This document shows positions 17,560-25,908 of a stretch of DNA of 64,000 nucleotides, one piece after another; the stretch's first letter is position 1; each line of letters begins with the position of its first letter. This DNA comes from Palsa-504 sp050011155 (lineage in GTDB: Bacteria > Actinomycetota > Actinomycetes > Streptosporangiales > Streptosporangiaceae): positions 1-64,000 of the forward strand of contig JBEKJP010000028.1 of the NCBI GenBank assembly GCA_050011155.1, read 5' to 3'. The position numbers and the translations under genes are program-made. The notes beneath the pieces were generated by a model. The model had not been told where the DNA came from, did no database searches, and saw only the letters and a program-made list of their open reading frames with translations.

Positions 17560-17945
17560 GCGCCGAGGTGGGCCTGTCGGTGACGCACCGCCGGTACGTG
17601 AAGCACGGCGACGCGCACTACGGCGGGGACCTGGTGGACGGGGCGTACGTGCTCGGACTGTTCGGCGACGTGGCGACCGAGGTGTGCATCAGGACCGACG
17701 CCGACGAGGGCCTGTTCGCGTCCTATTCCGACGTGCAGTTCCGCGCGCCGGTGCTGGCCGGGGACATCATCGAGGCGACGGCCACGGTGACCGCGGTCGG
17801 CCGCCGCAGCAGGCGGCTCGCGCTCGAGGCCCGGGTGGTCTGCCGGGCCGACCCGGAGCGCGGGGATTCGGCCGCCTCGGTGCTCAGCGAGCCCATCGTC
17901 GTCGTCACCGCGACCGGCACCGTGGTGGTGCCCGCGACGCCGTAG
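17556..17945 (+). CDS. kal: 3-aminobutyryl-CoA ammonia lyase (hotdog fold)
   Basis: 129 residues from GTG 17556, coupled to kamE. It is a single hotdog domain resembling Kal, with HYGGDLVDGAYVLGLFGDVATE and a hydrophobic strand near residue 45. Kal removes ammonia from 3-aminobutyryl-CoA to form crotonyl-CoA, the last pathway-specific step. Its substrate is made by Kce, which is not encoded beside it. The gene ends 22 bases before a serine hydrolase read in the same direction. Confidence 0.88.
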   Translation: MSAEVGLSVTHRRYVKHGDAHYGGDLVDGAYVLGLFGDVATEVCIRTDADEGLFASYSDVQFRAPVLAGDIIEATATVTAVGRRSRRLALEARVVCRADPERGDSAASVLSEPIVVVTATGTVVVPATP

Positions 17946-17967
17946 CGTTCCTCAGTAGGGTTTAACA

Positions 17968-19398
17968 GTGACATCTTCTTCCTCGCTGCTGCCGGCGACG
18001 AGCCGGGCGCTCACCCGCCGGATTGCCGTCGGCCAGGCCGAGGGCCGGGCGCCCTCCCTGGTCGGGGCGGTGGTCCGGGACGGCGGCCAGGCCTGGTGCG
18101 GAGCCCGGAGCATGCTCGAGGGGCATGAGCCGGATGACGGCACGCAGTACCGGATCGGCTCGCTGACCAAGACGTTCGTCGCGGTGCTGGTCATGCGGCT
18201 GCGCGACGAGGGCCGCCTGGACCTGGCCGACCCGCTGAGCCGGCACCTGGCGGACCTGGAGGTTCTGGGGTCGGGCCAGGCGGCGAGCGCGACCATCGCC
18301 CAGCTGCTCTCGCACACGGCCGGCCTGCCGTCGGAGACCCCCGGGCCATGGTGGGAGCGAACCCCTGGTGACCTGCGTCCCGGGCTCGGTGACATCCTCG
18401 GTCCGGCGCCGCATCGCCCCGGCCGCCTGTTCCACTACTCCAATCCGGGCTTCGGCCTGCTCGGCGCGCTGGTCGGCCGGCTGCGCGGGCACGGCTGGGA
18501 GGAGGCGCTGCGCCGGGAGATCCTGCAGCCGCTGGGCATGACCCGCACCAGCGCGTCACCCCGGGAGCCGCACGCGCGCGGCTTCGCGGTCCACCCGTGG
18601 GCCGACGTCATGCAGCTCGAGCCGGCCGACCCGACCGGGCTGATGGCCCCGGCCGGGGAGCTGTGGTCGACGGCGGCGGACCTGTGCCGGTTCGCCGCCT
18701 TCCTGCTCGACGGCGACGACCGGGTGCTGCCCGCGGCCACCCTGGCCGAGATGCGCGCCCCCGCCGTGCCGCCCGGCGACGAGACCTGGACCGGCGGTTA
18801 CGGTCTTGGCCTGCAGCTGTTCCGCCACGACGGACGGGTCCTGTACGGCCATACCGGCTCGATGCCCGGCTTCCTGGCGACCCTGTGCGTGAGCTCAGGC
18901 GATGGTCTCGCCGGGATCGCGCTGGCCAACGCCACGGCGGGCCCGGACATCTCCGGGATCGCTCTCGACCTGGTGACGATCGTGGCCGAGAACGAGCCGC
19001 GTCTCCCGGCGCGCTGGCAGCCGCTGCCCGAGGTCGACCAGTCCCTGCTCGCGCTGACCGGCCTGTGGTACTGGGGGCCCCGTCCCTATGCGCTGCGACT
19101 GCTCGCCGATCGCACCCTCGAGCTCGGGTCGGCGTCCGGCCGGGGCCGCGGCTCCCGCTTCCGGGCCGAGCCCGACGGCACCTGGACCGGCCTGGATGGC
19201 TACTACACGGGCGAGACCCTGCGCCTGGTCCGCGGGGCGGACGGCACGGCTGATCACTTCGACCTGGGATCGTTCGTCTTCACCCGGACGCCTTACGGGC
19301 CCGGCGGGCCCCTGGCCGCGCGTCCGGACCGGGCGGGCTGGCGGTCCTTCTTAGCCGGTCAGCCGGCGATGCCTCGCGCAGCGAAGATCTCGTCGTAG
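17968..19398 (+). CDS. Serine hydrolase of the beta-lactamase / class C PBP family
   Basis: 476 residues from GTG 17968. The SxxK motif is SLTK (about residue 55), the second motif is YSN (YSNPGFG) and the third is HTG (YGHTGSMPG). No signal peptide is evident, so it is probably cytoplasmic, like many actinobacterial EstB- or ClbP-like hydrolases. A lipocalin-like C-terminal part follows residue 350. It may be co-transcribed with the kam genes. Its last 40 bases overlap, on the other strand, a fragment of an unrelated broken gene. Confidence 0.88.
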   Translation: MTSSSSLLPATSRALTRRIAVGQAEGRAPSLVGAVVRDGGQAWCGARSMLEGHEPDDGTQYRIGSLTKTFVAVLVMRLRDEGRLDLADPLSRHLADLEVLGSGQAASATIAQLLSHTAGLPSETPGPWWERTPGDLRPGLGDILGPAPHRPGRLFHYSNPGFGLLGALVGRLRGHGWEEALRREILQPLGMTRTSASPREPHARGFAVHPWADVMQLEPADPTGLMAPAGELWSTAADLCRFAAFLLDGDDRVLPAATLAEMRAPAVPPGDETWTGGYGLGLQLFRHDGRVLYGHTGSMPGFLATLCVSSGDGLAGIALANATAGPDISGIALDLVTIVAENEPRLPARWQPLPEVDQSLLALTGLWYWGPRPYALRLLADRTLELGSASGRGRGSRFRAEPDGTWTGLDGYYTGETLRLVRGADGTADHFDLGSFVFTRTPYGPGGPLAARPDRAGWRSFLAGQPAMPRAAKISS

Positions 19399-19502
19399 TA
19401 GCGGATGGCGAGGGGCTCGGTGAGCATGGCCTCGAACGTCCCGGTGAACCCCCGCTCGGTCCGCCAGGCCAGGTAGTCCTCGTAGTTCCGCCGCTCGGTG
19501 GT
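19359..19502 (-). pseudogene. 3' remnant of an unidentified gene
   Basis: Forty-seven codons end in YYDEIFAARGIAG and a stop. The frame has protein-like composition (NYEDYLAWRTERGFTGTFEAM), but an in-frame TAG lies immediately upstream and there is no suitable start. It looks like the C-terminal end of a gene whose 5' part was lost. The remnant sits between the convergent hydrolase and acetyltransferase genes. I cannot name the family. Confidence 0.5.
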
Positions 19503-19528
19503 CTATGGCCCGGGGAGCGCCGCCGCGA

Positions 19529-20053
19529 TTAACTGGGCCGGCGACGGGTGCGGTAGCGGGTCATGGGGCCGAGCACTCCGGGGACCACGGCGAAGGGGGT
19601 CATGCCGAGCCGCTTGACCACCGCGACCGAGGCGGCGTTGCCTTCGTCGACCTCGGCCAGCACCTCGGGCAGGCCGAGGGTCCCGAGAGCATGATCAATC
19701 ACGGCGCGGGCGGCCTCGGTGGCGTACCCGCGGCCCCACGAGCCGGGGGCCAGGCTGTAGTAGATCTCCAGGCCGATGGCGTCGAGCGGCCGCAGGCCCG
19801 CGGTGCCAGCCAGTTCGGTGCCAGCCAGTTCGGGCCGGCCGCGCTCGTGGGCGATCCAGCTGCCGTACCCGTTCACGGCGAAGTCCCGGGTGCTTTCCTC
19901 GATGGTCTCGGTGACCTCGGCCGGGGAGAGCGCCGCTCCGTCGAACAGGAACCGGCAGACATCCGGGAGCGCCCAGTGGGCCAGCAGCACCGGATGGTCG
20001 TCGGCCGTCACCGGACGCAGAACGAGACGTTCCGTGGTCAGGACGTATTCCAT
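19529..20053 (-). CDS. GNAT-family N-acetyltransferase (RimJ/RimL-like)
   Basis: 174 residues from ATG 20053, chosen because MEYVLTTERLVLRPVTADD is the standard opening of this family. The acetyl-CoA loop is SWGRGYATEAARAVIDHAL, and the C-terminal EVDEGNAASVAVVKRLGM motif is intact. It probably acetylates a small molecule or a protein N-terminus. A 15-base tandem duplication gives ELAGTELAGT at about residues 78-87. Confidence 0.88.
   Translation of the reverse strand: MEYVLTTERLVLRPVTADDHPVLLAHWALPDVCRFLFDGAALSPAEVTETIEESTRDFAVNGYGSWIAHERGRPELAGTELAGTAGLRPLDAIGLEIYYSLAPGSWGRGYATEAARAVIDHALGTLGLPEVLAEVDEGNAASVAVVKRLGMTPFAVVPGVLGPMTRYRTRRRPS
19801..19830 (+). repeat. In-frame 15-base tandem duplication in an acetyltransferase gene
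   Basis: Two exact copies of CGGTGCCAGCCAGTT encode the ELAGT duplication on the minus strand. Confidence 0.9.
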
Positions 20054-20152
20054 GCCCGTCAGGCTATCCAGCCGGACCTCGACGGGGCTACCATTGCCTT
20101 GCTTCGTAGCTGTGTAAGCGAAGATTTCATATACCAGTTCGGAGGTTAGACC

Positions 20153-20623
20153 ATGGTCGCAGCCGTTCGTCGGCATATGCCCGGGCGTCGCAGCGGACAC
20201 ACCGTCACCGTGACGATCGGGGCCGAACGGTTCTGCCTCACCGCCAACCAGCGGGACGACGGCAGCCTCGGCGAGGTATTCATCCACTGGGGCAAGCACG
20301 GCAGCAGCACGGCCGGCCTGATCTGCGCCTACGCCGCTGGCCTTTCCGCGGGCCTGCAGCACCGGGTGCCGCTGGCCGACCTCATCCGTCCCGGCCTCGG
20401 CCAGTACTTCGTGCCCAACGGGCACACCGACGACCCGGAGATCCCCCGGGTCCGGTCCGCGGTCGACTACATCGCCCGGCGCCTGGCCATCGACTGGCTG
20501 CCGTACCCCGAGCGGGCCGGGCTCGGCGTCTACACGCTGACCGAGCGCGTCCAGCGGGCCAGCACCTGGATCACCGCGTGCGAGCGAGCAGCCCGGCGAC
20601 CAGCACCTCGAGCATCTCGGTGA
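20153..20623 (+). CDS. Stand-alone TSCPD-domain protein (NrdJ C-terminal type)
   Basis: 156 residues with a TSCPD domain, otherwise found at the C-terminus of B12-dependent class II ribonucleotide reductases: DGSLGEVFIHWGKHGSSTAGLICAYA-type core at about residues 38-65, then LADLIRPGLGQYF. It lacks the reductase barrel, so it is not an enzyme by itself. A role with NrdJ or as a nucleotide sensor is inference. A strong CGGAGG site precedes ATG 20153. The last 17 codons overlap the antisense TetR remnant, so its natural end may be altered. Confidence 0.78.
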   Translation: MVAAVRRHMPGRRSGHTVTVTIGAERFCLTANQRDDGSLGEVFIHWGKHGSSTAGLICAYAAGLSAGLQHRVPLADLIRPGLGQYFVPNGHTDDPEIPRVRSAVDYIARRLAIDWLPYPERAGLGVYTLTERVQRASTWITACERAARRPAPRASR

Positions 20624-20843
20624 GCGTCGCGGTGAAGTCCAGGCGCAGCGCGGCCAGCGCCGGGTCGGCCTCGTAGGCGGCCAGCATCGCGGCCGACGGA
20701 TGGGTGTGCGGCCACAGCGCGGCGGTTGTCAGGACTACGGCTCCGGCCAAGCGGAACGCGGCGGCATCGCCCAGCTCGGGTACGCACCGGAGGAAGATGG
20801 CGCCGAGCGCACTGATGCCGCGCTGCCCGCCGGCGCCGCCCAG
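20571..20843 (-). pseudogene. C-terminal fragment of a TetR-family regulator
   Basis: In one minus-strand frame the sequence reads ISALGAIFLRCVPELGDAA, continues through ALWPHTHPSAAMLAAYEADP and ends LVAGLLARTR-stop. This is a typical ligand-domain end of a TetR regulator. There is no HTH part. It joins directly to the beginning of a different gene in another frame. Confidence 0.72.
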
Positions 20844-21015
20844 CGGTGACCGTGGCCACCACCAGCAGCCGCATGCCCGGCAGCCGCCCGGTCAGCTGCG
20901 CGGCGGACAGGCGGCGTTCGTCGGTGATGATGCCCCGCAGGTGCGCGCCCGCGCCCGCGCTGCTGCGGTCCAGGAGCTTCTGCAGGTCATCGAGTTCTTC
21001 GGGTGTCCCGAGCAT
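20838..21015 (-). pseudogene. N-terminal fragment of a PPOX-family flavin protein
   Basis: From ATG 21015 about 59 codons (LQKLLDRSSAGAGAHLRGI, then LTGRLPGMRLLVVATVTAG) resemble the start of pyridoxamine-5'-phosphate-oxidase-like proteins. The match then stops abruptly and the TetR fragment begins in a different frame. A deletion that fused two neighbouring genes is the simplest explanation. Confidence 0.65.
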
Positions 21016-21051
21016 CCGCCGATTACACCACGCGGGTACGACAGAGCGTCC

Positions 21052-21474
21052 TCAGCCCGCCGCGCTGCGCGGCTGCTGAGGGCGGCTGATCCTGGCGGCG
21101 AACAGGTCGCGGAGGCTGACCACGCCGTGAACCCGCCGTCCGGCCATGACGGGCAGGTGACGGAAGCCGTTCAGGAGCATGATCTGGGCCGCGTCCTCGA
21201 CCGGCGTGTCAGGCGGCGCCGCCTGCGGGTCCTTGGTCATCCAGGCGGACACCGGGACCGCGGTGAGATCCGCCCCGGAGGCCGCGGCCTTGAGCACGTC
21301 CCGCTCGGTGAGGATGCCGGCCAGGAAGGGGCCCTGCATGACCAGGGCCGAGCCCACGCTCTCGCGCACCATCGCGGCGGCCGCCTCGGCCACCGGGCTG
21401 TCCGGGGCGATCGACACCATCCGTGCGTGCACCAGGTCGCCGACCGTCAGGGACCGGCGGGCGGTGTCAGCCAC
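21052..21474 (-). CDS. CBS-domain-pair protein
   Basis: 140 residues made of two CBS motifs (about 10-65 and 75-130), with VGDLVHARMVSIAPDSPVAEA and the closing NGFRHLPVMAGRRVHGVVSLRDL. CBS pairs bind AMP, ATP, NADH or SAM and regulate partner proteins. Its start overlaps the end of the small upstream gene by 8 bases, so the two are one unit. Confidence 0.9.
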   Translation of the reverse strand: MADTARRSLTVGDLVHARMVSIAPDSPVAEAAAAMVRESVGSALVMQGPFLAGILTERDVLKAAASGADLTAVPVSAWMTKDPQAAPPDTPVEDAAQIMLLNGFRHLPVMAGRRVHGVVSLRDLFAARISRPQQPRSAAG

Positions 21475-21709
21475 TTTCGCCGATTTCGTACAGCTCGGAT
21501 TCGTCGTGCGGCGACGACGGCCCGGCGAGTTCCTCCGATAGCAGCCGCCACAGCGAGCCCGCCCACGCGGACACCTGCGGCCACCGCATCCAGAACAGCT
21601 GGAGGGTCGTCTCGTCGAACTGGGTGTGCGCCTGCTCGGGCGATACCGAGCGGGTGAAGTCCTCGAACTGGTGCATCAGGTCGAGAAAGCGGTCGGCGCT
21701 GCCATCCAT
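21467..21709 (-). CDS. Small conserved-looking hypothetical protein upstream of the CBS gene
   Basis: 80 residues, acidic, with regular Trp/Phe/Leu content (RFLDLMHQFEDFTRSVSP, LFWMRWPQVSAWAGSLWRLL), suggesting a compact helical protein. It has a textbook GGAGGTGA ribosome binding site 3 bases before ATG 21709. It overlaps the CBS gene, so a shared function is likely. No family recognised. Confidence 0.75.
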   Translation of the reverse strand: MDGSADRFLDLMHQFEDFTRSVSPEQAHTQFDETTLQLFWMRWPQVSAWAGSLWRLLSEELAGPSSPHDESELYEIGESG

Positions 21710-22485
21710 TCAATCACCTCCAGGGGGGGCCGAAGGCCGACCACGAGCCGGTGGCCGGCAGCCGGGGAGCCGGGTGAAGCTAAGTGGGGTGATCTATACC
21801 CCGAAAGCATGCTGCGCAACGGCGCAGGCGATGCCTATTTTCCCTCGCCGCCCGCGAAAGGTCTAGACCCCTTACATCGAGCCTGAACTGGCCCGACCGT
21901 CACTGTCTGTAGTAAAAACGATATCTCAGTCGCTTAGTGTCAGATTGGACGGTTGACATTGCCCTGATCGGGGGTAAGTTGCTGATCAGTCCAGCACCGG
22001 GCTCGCCGGCCGGACCAGCAGGCTCATCAGGTTCGGGCTATGTCATGACAGGGGCGCCCGCAGCCAGCCGCCCCTGGGCCAGGCGTGGCACTAGAACGGG
22101 CAGGAAGAGCACGCCGCGCCTATCCGGCTGGACGGGGGGGTTGGGCCTGGAAAGGGCCCGGGCACCCAGTAGACAACGGGGATCAGGCTCGTGGCCAACG
22201 GGACGGCCCCCGGTCCGAAGGCGCTGCCCGGGTCCTTTCTCTCTGAGAACATGGCTCCCCTCTGAGAACAGTGATAGCGCGCCCCTGGCACAAATCCGGC
22301 GGCACGTTCGTTGGGTACTGGGGGGTCTCGCCCAGGCAGAGGCGAACAGCGGACGGCGCCGGGACGGCCGGGTAGTAGCGGTCAGCCCGCGAAGGCCTAC
22401 GGGGATATCATGGCCTGCACTGTCGGCGACTAGCCTCTGCGGCTGGGCACCGCCTGGTAAACCAACACAGCGATAGGCAGGGGTT
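21710..22485. other. 776-base gap before ppm1
   Basis: Open frames here have no codon bias and are not called. A good promoter, TTGACA-N16-TAAGTT, lies at 21953-21980 and reads toward ppm1, implying a leader of roughly 500 bases unless a nearer promoter is used. Two copies of CTCTGAGAACA 19 bases apart (22241 and 22260) are unexplained. Confidence 0.4.
21953..21980 (+). promoter_or_regulatory. Likely sigma-70-type promoter
   Basis: TTGACA (21953-21958) and TAAGTT (21975-21980) are separated by 16 bases, in an AT-richer patch. The inverted hexamers CTGATC and GATCAG flank the -10. Confidence 0.45.
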
Positions 22486-23253
22486 GTGACTGAGCCAAAC
22501 CCGTCCGCCGGCCGGATCGTCATCGTCATGCCGACGTACAACGAGCGGCAGAACCTGGAGTCCATCGCGGGCCGGGTACGGGCGGCGCTGCCGGAAGCGG
22601 ACCTGCTGGTCGTCGACGACAACAGCCCGGACGGGACCGGCGACATCGCGGACAAGCTAGCCGAGGTCGACCCGCACGTGCAGGTCATGCACCGGACCGA
22701 CAAGGCGGGCCTGGGCAAGGCGTACATCGCCGGGTTCGGCTGGGCGCTCGAGCGCGGCTACGACGTCATCATGGAGATGGACGCGGACGGCTCGCACCAG
22801 CCGGAGCACCTGCCCGCCCTGGTCGGCGCCCTGGACGGCGCGGATCTTTCCATCGGGTCCCGGTGGGTCCGCGGTGGCAAGGTCGTCAACTGGCCCAGGT
22901 CGCGCGAGGTGCTGTCCCGTGGTGCCAATATCTACATCCAGGTCATGCTAGGGCTCGGCGTCCGCGACGCCACCGCCGGGTTCCGCGCCTACCGCGCCGC
23001 CACGCTGCGGACGATCAGCCTGGACCAGGTCGAGTCGACCGGGTACTGCTTCCAGGTCGACCTGACCCGGCGCGTCGCCGCGGCGGGCCTGCGGATCGTG
23101 GAAGTGCCGATCACGTTCGTGGAGCGCGAGCACGGGGCCTCGAAGATGAGCAACAGCATCATCCTTGAGGCGTTCTGGCGGGTGGCCCAGTGGGGCGTGT
23201 CCCGGCACCTGCACCGGCCCGCCAAGCGGGCCCAGCTCAGCAAGACCAGCTAA
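22486..23253 (+). CDS. ppm1: Polyprenol monophosphomannose synthase
   Basis: 255 residues from GTG 22486. It is a GT2-type dolichol-phosphate mannosyltransferase: VIVMPTYNERQNLESIAGRV at the N-terminus, the DDN motif in LLVVDDNSPDGTGDIA, the metal-binding DAD in IMEMDADGSHQPEHL, and the C-terminal EVPITFVEREHGASKMS. It transfers mannose from GDP-mannose to polyprenyl phosphate for lipoglycans and protein O-mannosylation. There is no fused Lnt domain, the usual state outside mycobacteria. It converges with rbpA, which often accompanies it in actinomycetes. Confidence 0.93.
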   Translation: MTEPNPSAGRIVIVMPTYNERQNLESIAGRVRAALPEADLLVVDDNSPDGTGDIADKLAEVDPHVQVMHRTDKAGLGKAYIAGFGWALERGYDVIMEMDADGSHQPEHLPALVGALDGADLSIGSRWVRGGKVVNWPRSREVLSRGANIYIQVMLGLGVRDATAGFRAYRAATLRTISLDQVESTGYCFQVDLTRRVAAAGLRIVEVPITFVEREHGASKMSNSIILEAFWRVAQWGVSRHLHRPAKRAQLSKTS

Positions 23254-23268
23254 GCGAGAACAGCTCAC

Positions 23269-23302
23269 GGCACCCCTGGCTTCCGGGGCAACCCGGGGTG
23301 CC
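23269..23302. terminator. Bidirectional terminator between ppm1 and rbpA
   Basis: GGCACCCCTGG and CCCGGGGTGCC pair over 10 of 11 bases around a 12-base loop. It lies in the short convergent gap. Confidence 0.65.
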
Positions 23303-23331
23303 GGCTGCGGGTGATGGGCGAGCCAGTGCGG

Positions 23332-23712
23332 CTAGGCGCTCCGGCGGTGCGGGCGGCTGGTGTCCTGGCCACGGTCGCCGCTGCGACGTTCCCTGATGAT
23401 TTCCAGGCGCTCGGCCAGCACGGCTTCGAGGTCTTCCACCGTGCGGCGCTCCATGAGCATGTCCCAGTGGCTGCGCGGCGGCTTGGCCTTCTTCGGCGAG
23501 GGGGATTCCCCGGTCGCCGCGATCGCGATCGCGCCGCAGACCCGGCACTCCCACGTCGGGGGAAGTTCCGCCTCCGTGGCGAAAGGCACGCTAAAATGAT
23601 GTCCATTCGGGCAGTTGAATGGAACGTCCTGACGGGGTGCCAGGTCAGTGTTCCTGTCGTTCTCGTAGCTCGTCGCACCGAGCCGGGTGCCGCGAAGTGC
23701 GCGTTCGGCCAT
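23332..23712 (-). CDS. rbpA: RNA polymerase-binding protein RbpA
   Basis: 126 residues from ATG 23712 (MAERALRGTRLGATSYEND, the invariant RbpA opening), with a GGGAGG site upstream. The zinc-ribbon core has NCPNGH and CRVCG cysteines. The sigma-interaction part contains the SHWDMLMERRTVEDLEAVLAE helix. RbpA binds the principal sigma factor and RNA polymerase and stabilises open complexes. It is an actinobacteria-specific marker. Confidence 0.96.
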   Translation of the reverse strand: MAERALRGTRLGATSYENDRNTDLAPRQDVPFNCPNGHHFSVPFATEAELPPTWECRVCGAIAIAATGESPSPKKAKPPRSHWDMLMERRTVEDLEAVLAERLEIIRERRSGDRGQDTSRPHRRSA

Positions 23713-23862
23713 GCTTGCTGCCTCCCAGGCGGTCAGCGGTTCTTTCAAACAACGCTGAATACCCGGACAAGATTCCCCATGCGGGCGTTACCCAATCGTA
23801 TTTCGTCGGAAAGATCGTGGTTACCTGTCCCGGCGGGGCCGGCCGCACGCCGCGGGCCGAGG

Positions 23863-24666
23863 TCAGGCGCCCGTCCGCGGATACCACTGGCCGCGTTCGA
23901 TCAGGACCTGGCGCAGCACCTCGAGGTCGTCGGTCATGATCCCGTCCGCCCCCAGGTCCAGCAGGCGCGTCATCGCGGCGGGGTCGTTGATCGTCCATAC
24001 GTGCACGTCCAGGCCGAGGGCGTGGGCCCGGCGGATGAACGACCTGGTGGCCACCCGGGCGGGCACCTGCGTACAGCTGGCCCCGGCCTGGGCGAGCCGC
24101 CGGGCCAGCAGATGGGTCGGCGCCACCTGGGCCCGGCTGGAACCGGTCAGGCCGGCGCCGACCGAGTACCGGACGGCGGCGATCGCGGCCGGCGAGGTCG
24201 TCATGCAGACCGGGTGGTCGAGGAGCTTGCGGGCGGTACGCAGCCGCGCGCCGGAAAACGAGGTCAGGCACACCCGGTCCCACGCCGCGGTCCGCTGCAG
24301 CACGCCGGGAAGCAGCGGTATCCCGGCCTCGTCCTTGAGGTCGATGTTGAAGCGGGCGTCGGGCCAGGCGCCGAGCAGGTCCTCGATCAGCGGGATCGGC
24401 TCCGAGCCGCTCACCCGCAAGGCGGCGACCTCGCGGTACGACTTCATGTTGATGGGGCCCCCGGCGCCCGTGACCCGCTCCAGGTTGCGGTCGTGGAACG
24501 CCATCAGCTTCCCGTCGGATGTCGCCCGCGCATCGGTCTCCAGGTACGCGTAGCCCAGCTTGATCGCGCGTTCGAACGCGGTCCAGGAGTTCTCCGGCGC
24601 GTGGGCCGCGCCGCCGCGGTGCGCGAATGCGAGGGGCCGGGGATGATCGAGAAATGGCACGTACAC
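23863..24666 (-). CDS. Glycerophosphodiester phosphodiesterase
   Basis: 267 residues, a GDPD TIM barrel. The catalytic HRGGAAHAPENSWTAF is at residues 16-31, and the metal ligands are in YLETDARATSDG and FHDRNLERVT. The C-terminal HVWTINDPAAM and GADGIMTDDLEVL are intact. It has no signal peptide, so it is cytoplasmic and hydrolyses glycerophosphodiesters to glycerol-3-phosphate and an alcohol. Confidence 0.93.
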   Translation of the reverse strand: MYVPFLDHPRPLAFAHRGGAAHAPENSWTAFERAIKLGYAYLETDARATSDGKLMAFHDRNLERVTGAGGPINMKSYREVAALRVSGSEPIPLIEDLLGAWPDARFNIDLKDEAGIPLLPGVLQRTAAWDRVCLTSFSGARLRTARKLLDHPVCMTTSPAAIAAVRYSVGAGLTGSSRAQVAPTHLLARRLAQAGASCTQVPARVATRSFIRRAHALGLDVHVWTINDPAAMTRLLDLGADGIMTDDLEVLRQVLIERGQWYPRTGA

Positions 24667-24730
24667 GAACGTAGTATGCCCGTTGCGCGCGCTGACCTGG
24701 TGAACGTCGGGTGTCCGCTTGGTGCCGGCC

Positions 24731-25288
24731 CTACTGCGACCAGACCCGGCGGCGGGCCTCGGCCATCGCGATGGCGGCCGCCACCGCCACGTTCAGCGAC
24801 CCGACCCGGCCGGACTGCGGGATGTAGGTGACCGCGTCGGCCACGGCCAGCAGCGCCGCCGTGCAGCCGTGGTCCTCGTTGCCCAGGGCCAGGCAGACGT
24901 CGCCGTCCAGCGGCGCCTCGGGCAGCGGCACGGCGCCGGTGGCCAGTTCGACCGCCACCACCCGCAGGCCCGCGGCCGACGCCGCCTTGGCCGCGGCGAC
25001 CGGGTCCGGCTCCAGCGTGGCCTCGATCAGCCGCTGGGTGCCCAGCGCGGTCTTGGCCACGCCCGGATGACCAACCGGGGCCGTGTTGCCGCACAGCCAC
25101 AGCTGCTCCGCGCTGAAGGCCGCCGCCGTGCGGATGATCGAGCCCACGTTGAACGGCTGGGCCACCGAGTCGAGCAGCAGGGCCAGGCGGGTGCCGCTGG
25201 CCCGGCGCCACTCGCGGTTGAGCCGTTTGACCTCGGTGGGACGCAGCTGCCTGGGGGTGCCCGCGGGATCGGGCGCGGAGGGGTTCAC
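24731..25288 (-). CDS. TrmH/SpoU-family tRNA or rRNA methyltransferase
   Basis: 185 residues from GTG 25288. SPOUT motifs: LLLDSVAQPFNVGSIIRTAA near residue 40, VCLALGNEDHGCT, and the closing SLNVAVAAAIAMAEARRR. These enzymes usually 2'-O-methylate ribose in tRNA or rRNA with SAM. GTG overlaps the stop of the upstream methyltransferase in GTGA. Confidence 0.92.
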   Translation of the reverse strand: MNPSAPDPAGTPRQLRPTEVKRLNREWRRASGTRLALLLDSVAQPFNVGSIIRTAAAFSAEQLWLCGNTAPVGHPGVAKTALGTQRLIEATLEPDPVAAAKAASAAGLRVVAVELATGAVPLPEAPLDGDVCLALGNEDHGCTAALLAVADAVTYIPQSGRVGSLNVAVAAAIAMAEARRRVWSQ

Positions 25289-25908
25289 GAGGGTGTCACC
25301 CCGGCTCGTTCGGCTTGATAATCCACCTGGAGCAGACGGTAACCGCTTCGTGCGGCCAGCCGCGTCACGGGCCAGCCCTGCCCGGCCAGCCAGCGGTGCA
25401 GCGAGTCGGCGCCCAGGTTACGGCCGATGACCAGGTACGCGTGGCCGGCCGGGGCCAGCCGGCCGAGCCAGCCCGCCAGCAGCGCGTGCAGCGCGTCCTT
25501 GCCGATGCGGACCGGCGGGTTGGACCAGATCGCGCCGAGCCGCGCCGGGACCGCCGCGTCACCGGGGGAGGCGCAGCGCACGTTGGCCAGGCCCGCGTCC
25601 CGCGCGTTGCGCGCGCACAGCTCGAGCGCCCGCTCGTTGACGTCGACCGCCCACACGGCGGCGCCGGGCGCGCGGGCGGCCAGCGCGCAGGCGACCGGGC
25701 CGTAGCCGCAGCCCAAGTCGAGCAGGTCACCGGAGGCAGGCGGCGCGGGGGACTCCTCGAGCAGCAGGCGGGTGCCCGGGTCGAGGCGGCCGGGAGAGAA
25801 CACCCCCGCGTCGGTGGCCAGCTCCAGGTACACGTCGGGCAGGATCACGCGGACCTGGCCGGGCCGGTGGGCCGCGCCGGGCCGGGCCGAGAAGTAATGC
25901 TCGTTCAC
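25285..25908 (-). CDS. Class I methyltransferase (RsmC/RlmG-like small domain)
   Basis: 207 residues from GTG 25908. The MTS domain starts NEHYFSARPGA, has the SAM motif LLDLGCGYGPVACALA and the catalytic NPP motif in WSNPPVRIGKDAL. The NPP motif indicates N-methylation of guanine or adenine in rRNA. Both ends overlap neighbours by GTGA, giving a three-gene unit with the DUF3817 protein and the SPOUT enzyme. Confidence 0.9.
   Translation of the reverse strand: MNEHYFSARPGAAHRPGQVRVILPDVYLELATDAGVFSPGRLDPGTRLLLEESPAPPASGDLLDLGCGYGPVACALAARAPGAAVWAVDVNERALELCARNARDAGLANVRCASPGDAAVPARLGAIWSNPPVRIGKDALHALLAGWLGRLAPAGHAYLVIGRNLGADSLHRWLAGQGWPVTRLAARSGYRLLQVDYQAERAGVTPS

Noticed and set aside
22038..22727. 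Open frame on the minus strand before ppm1
   Set aside because: No domain, poor codon bias, and it runs antisense into a clear gene.
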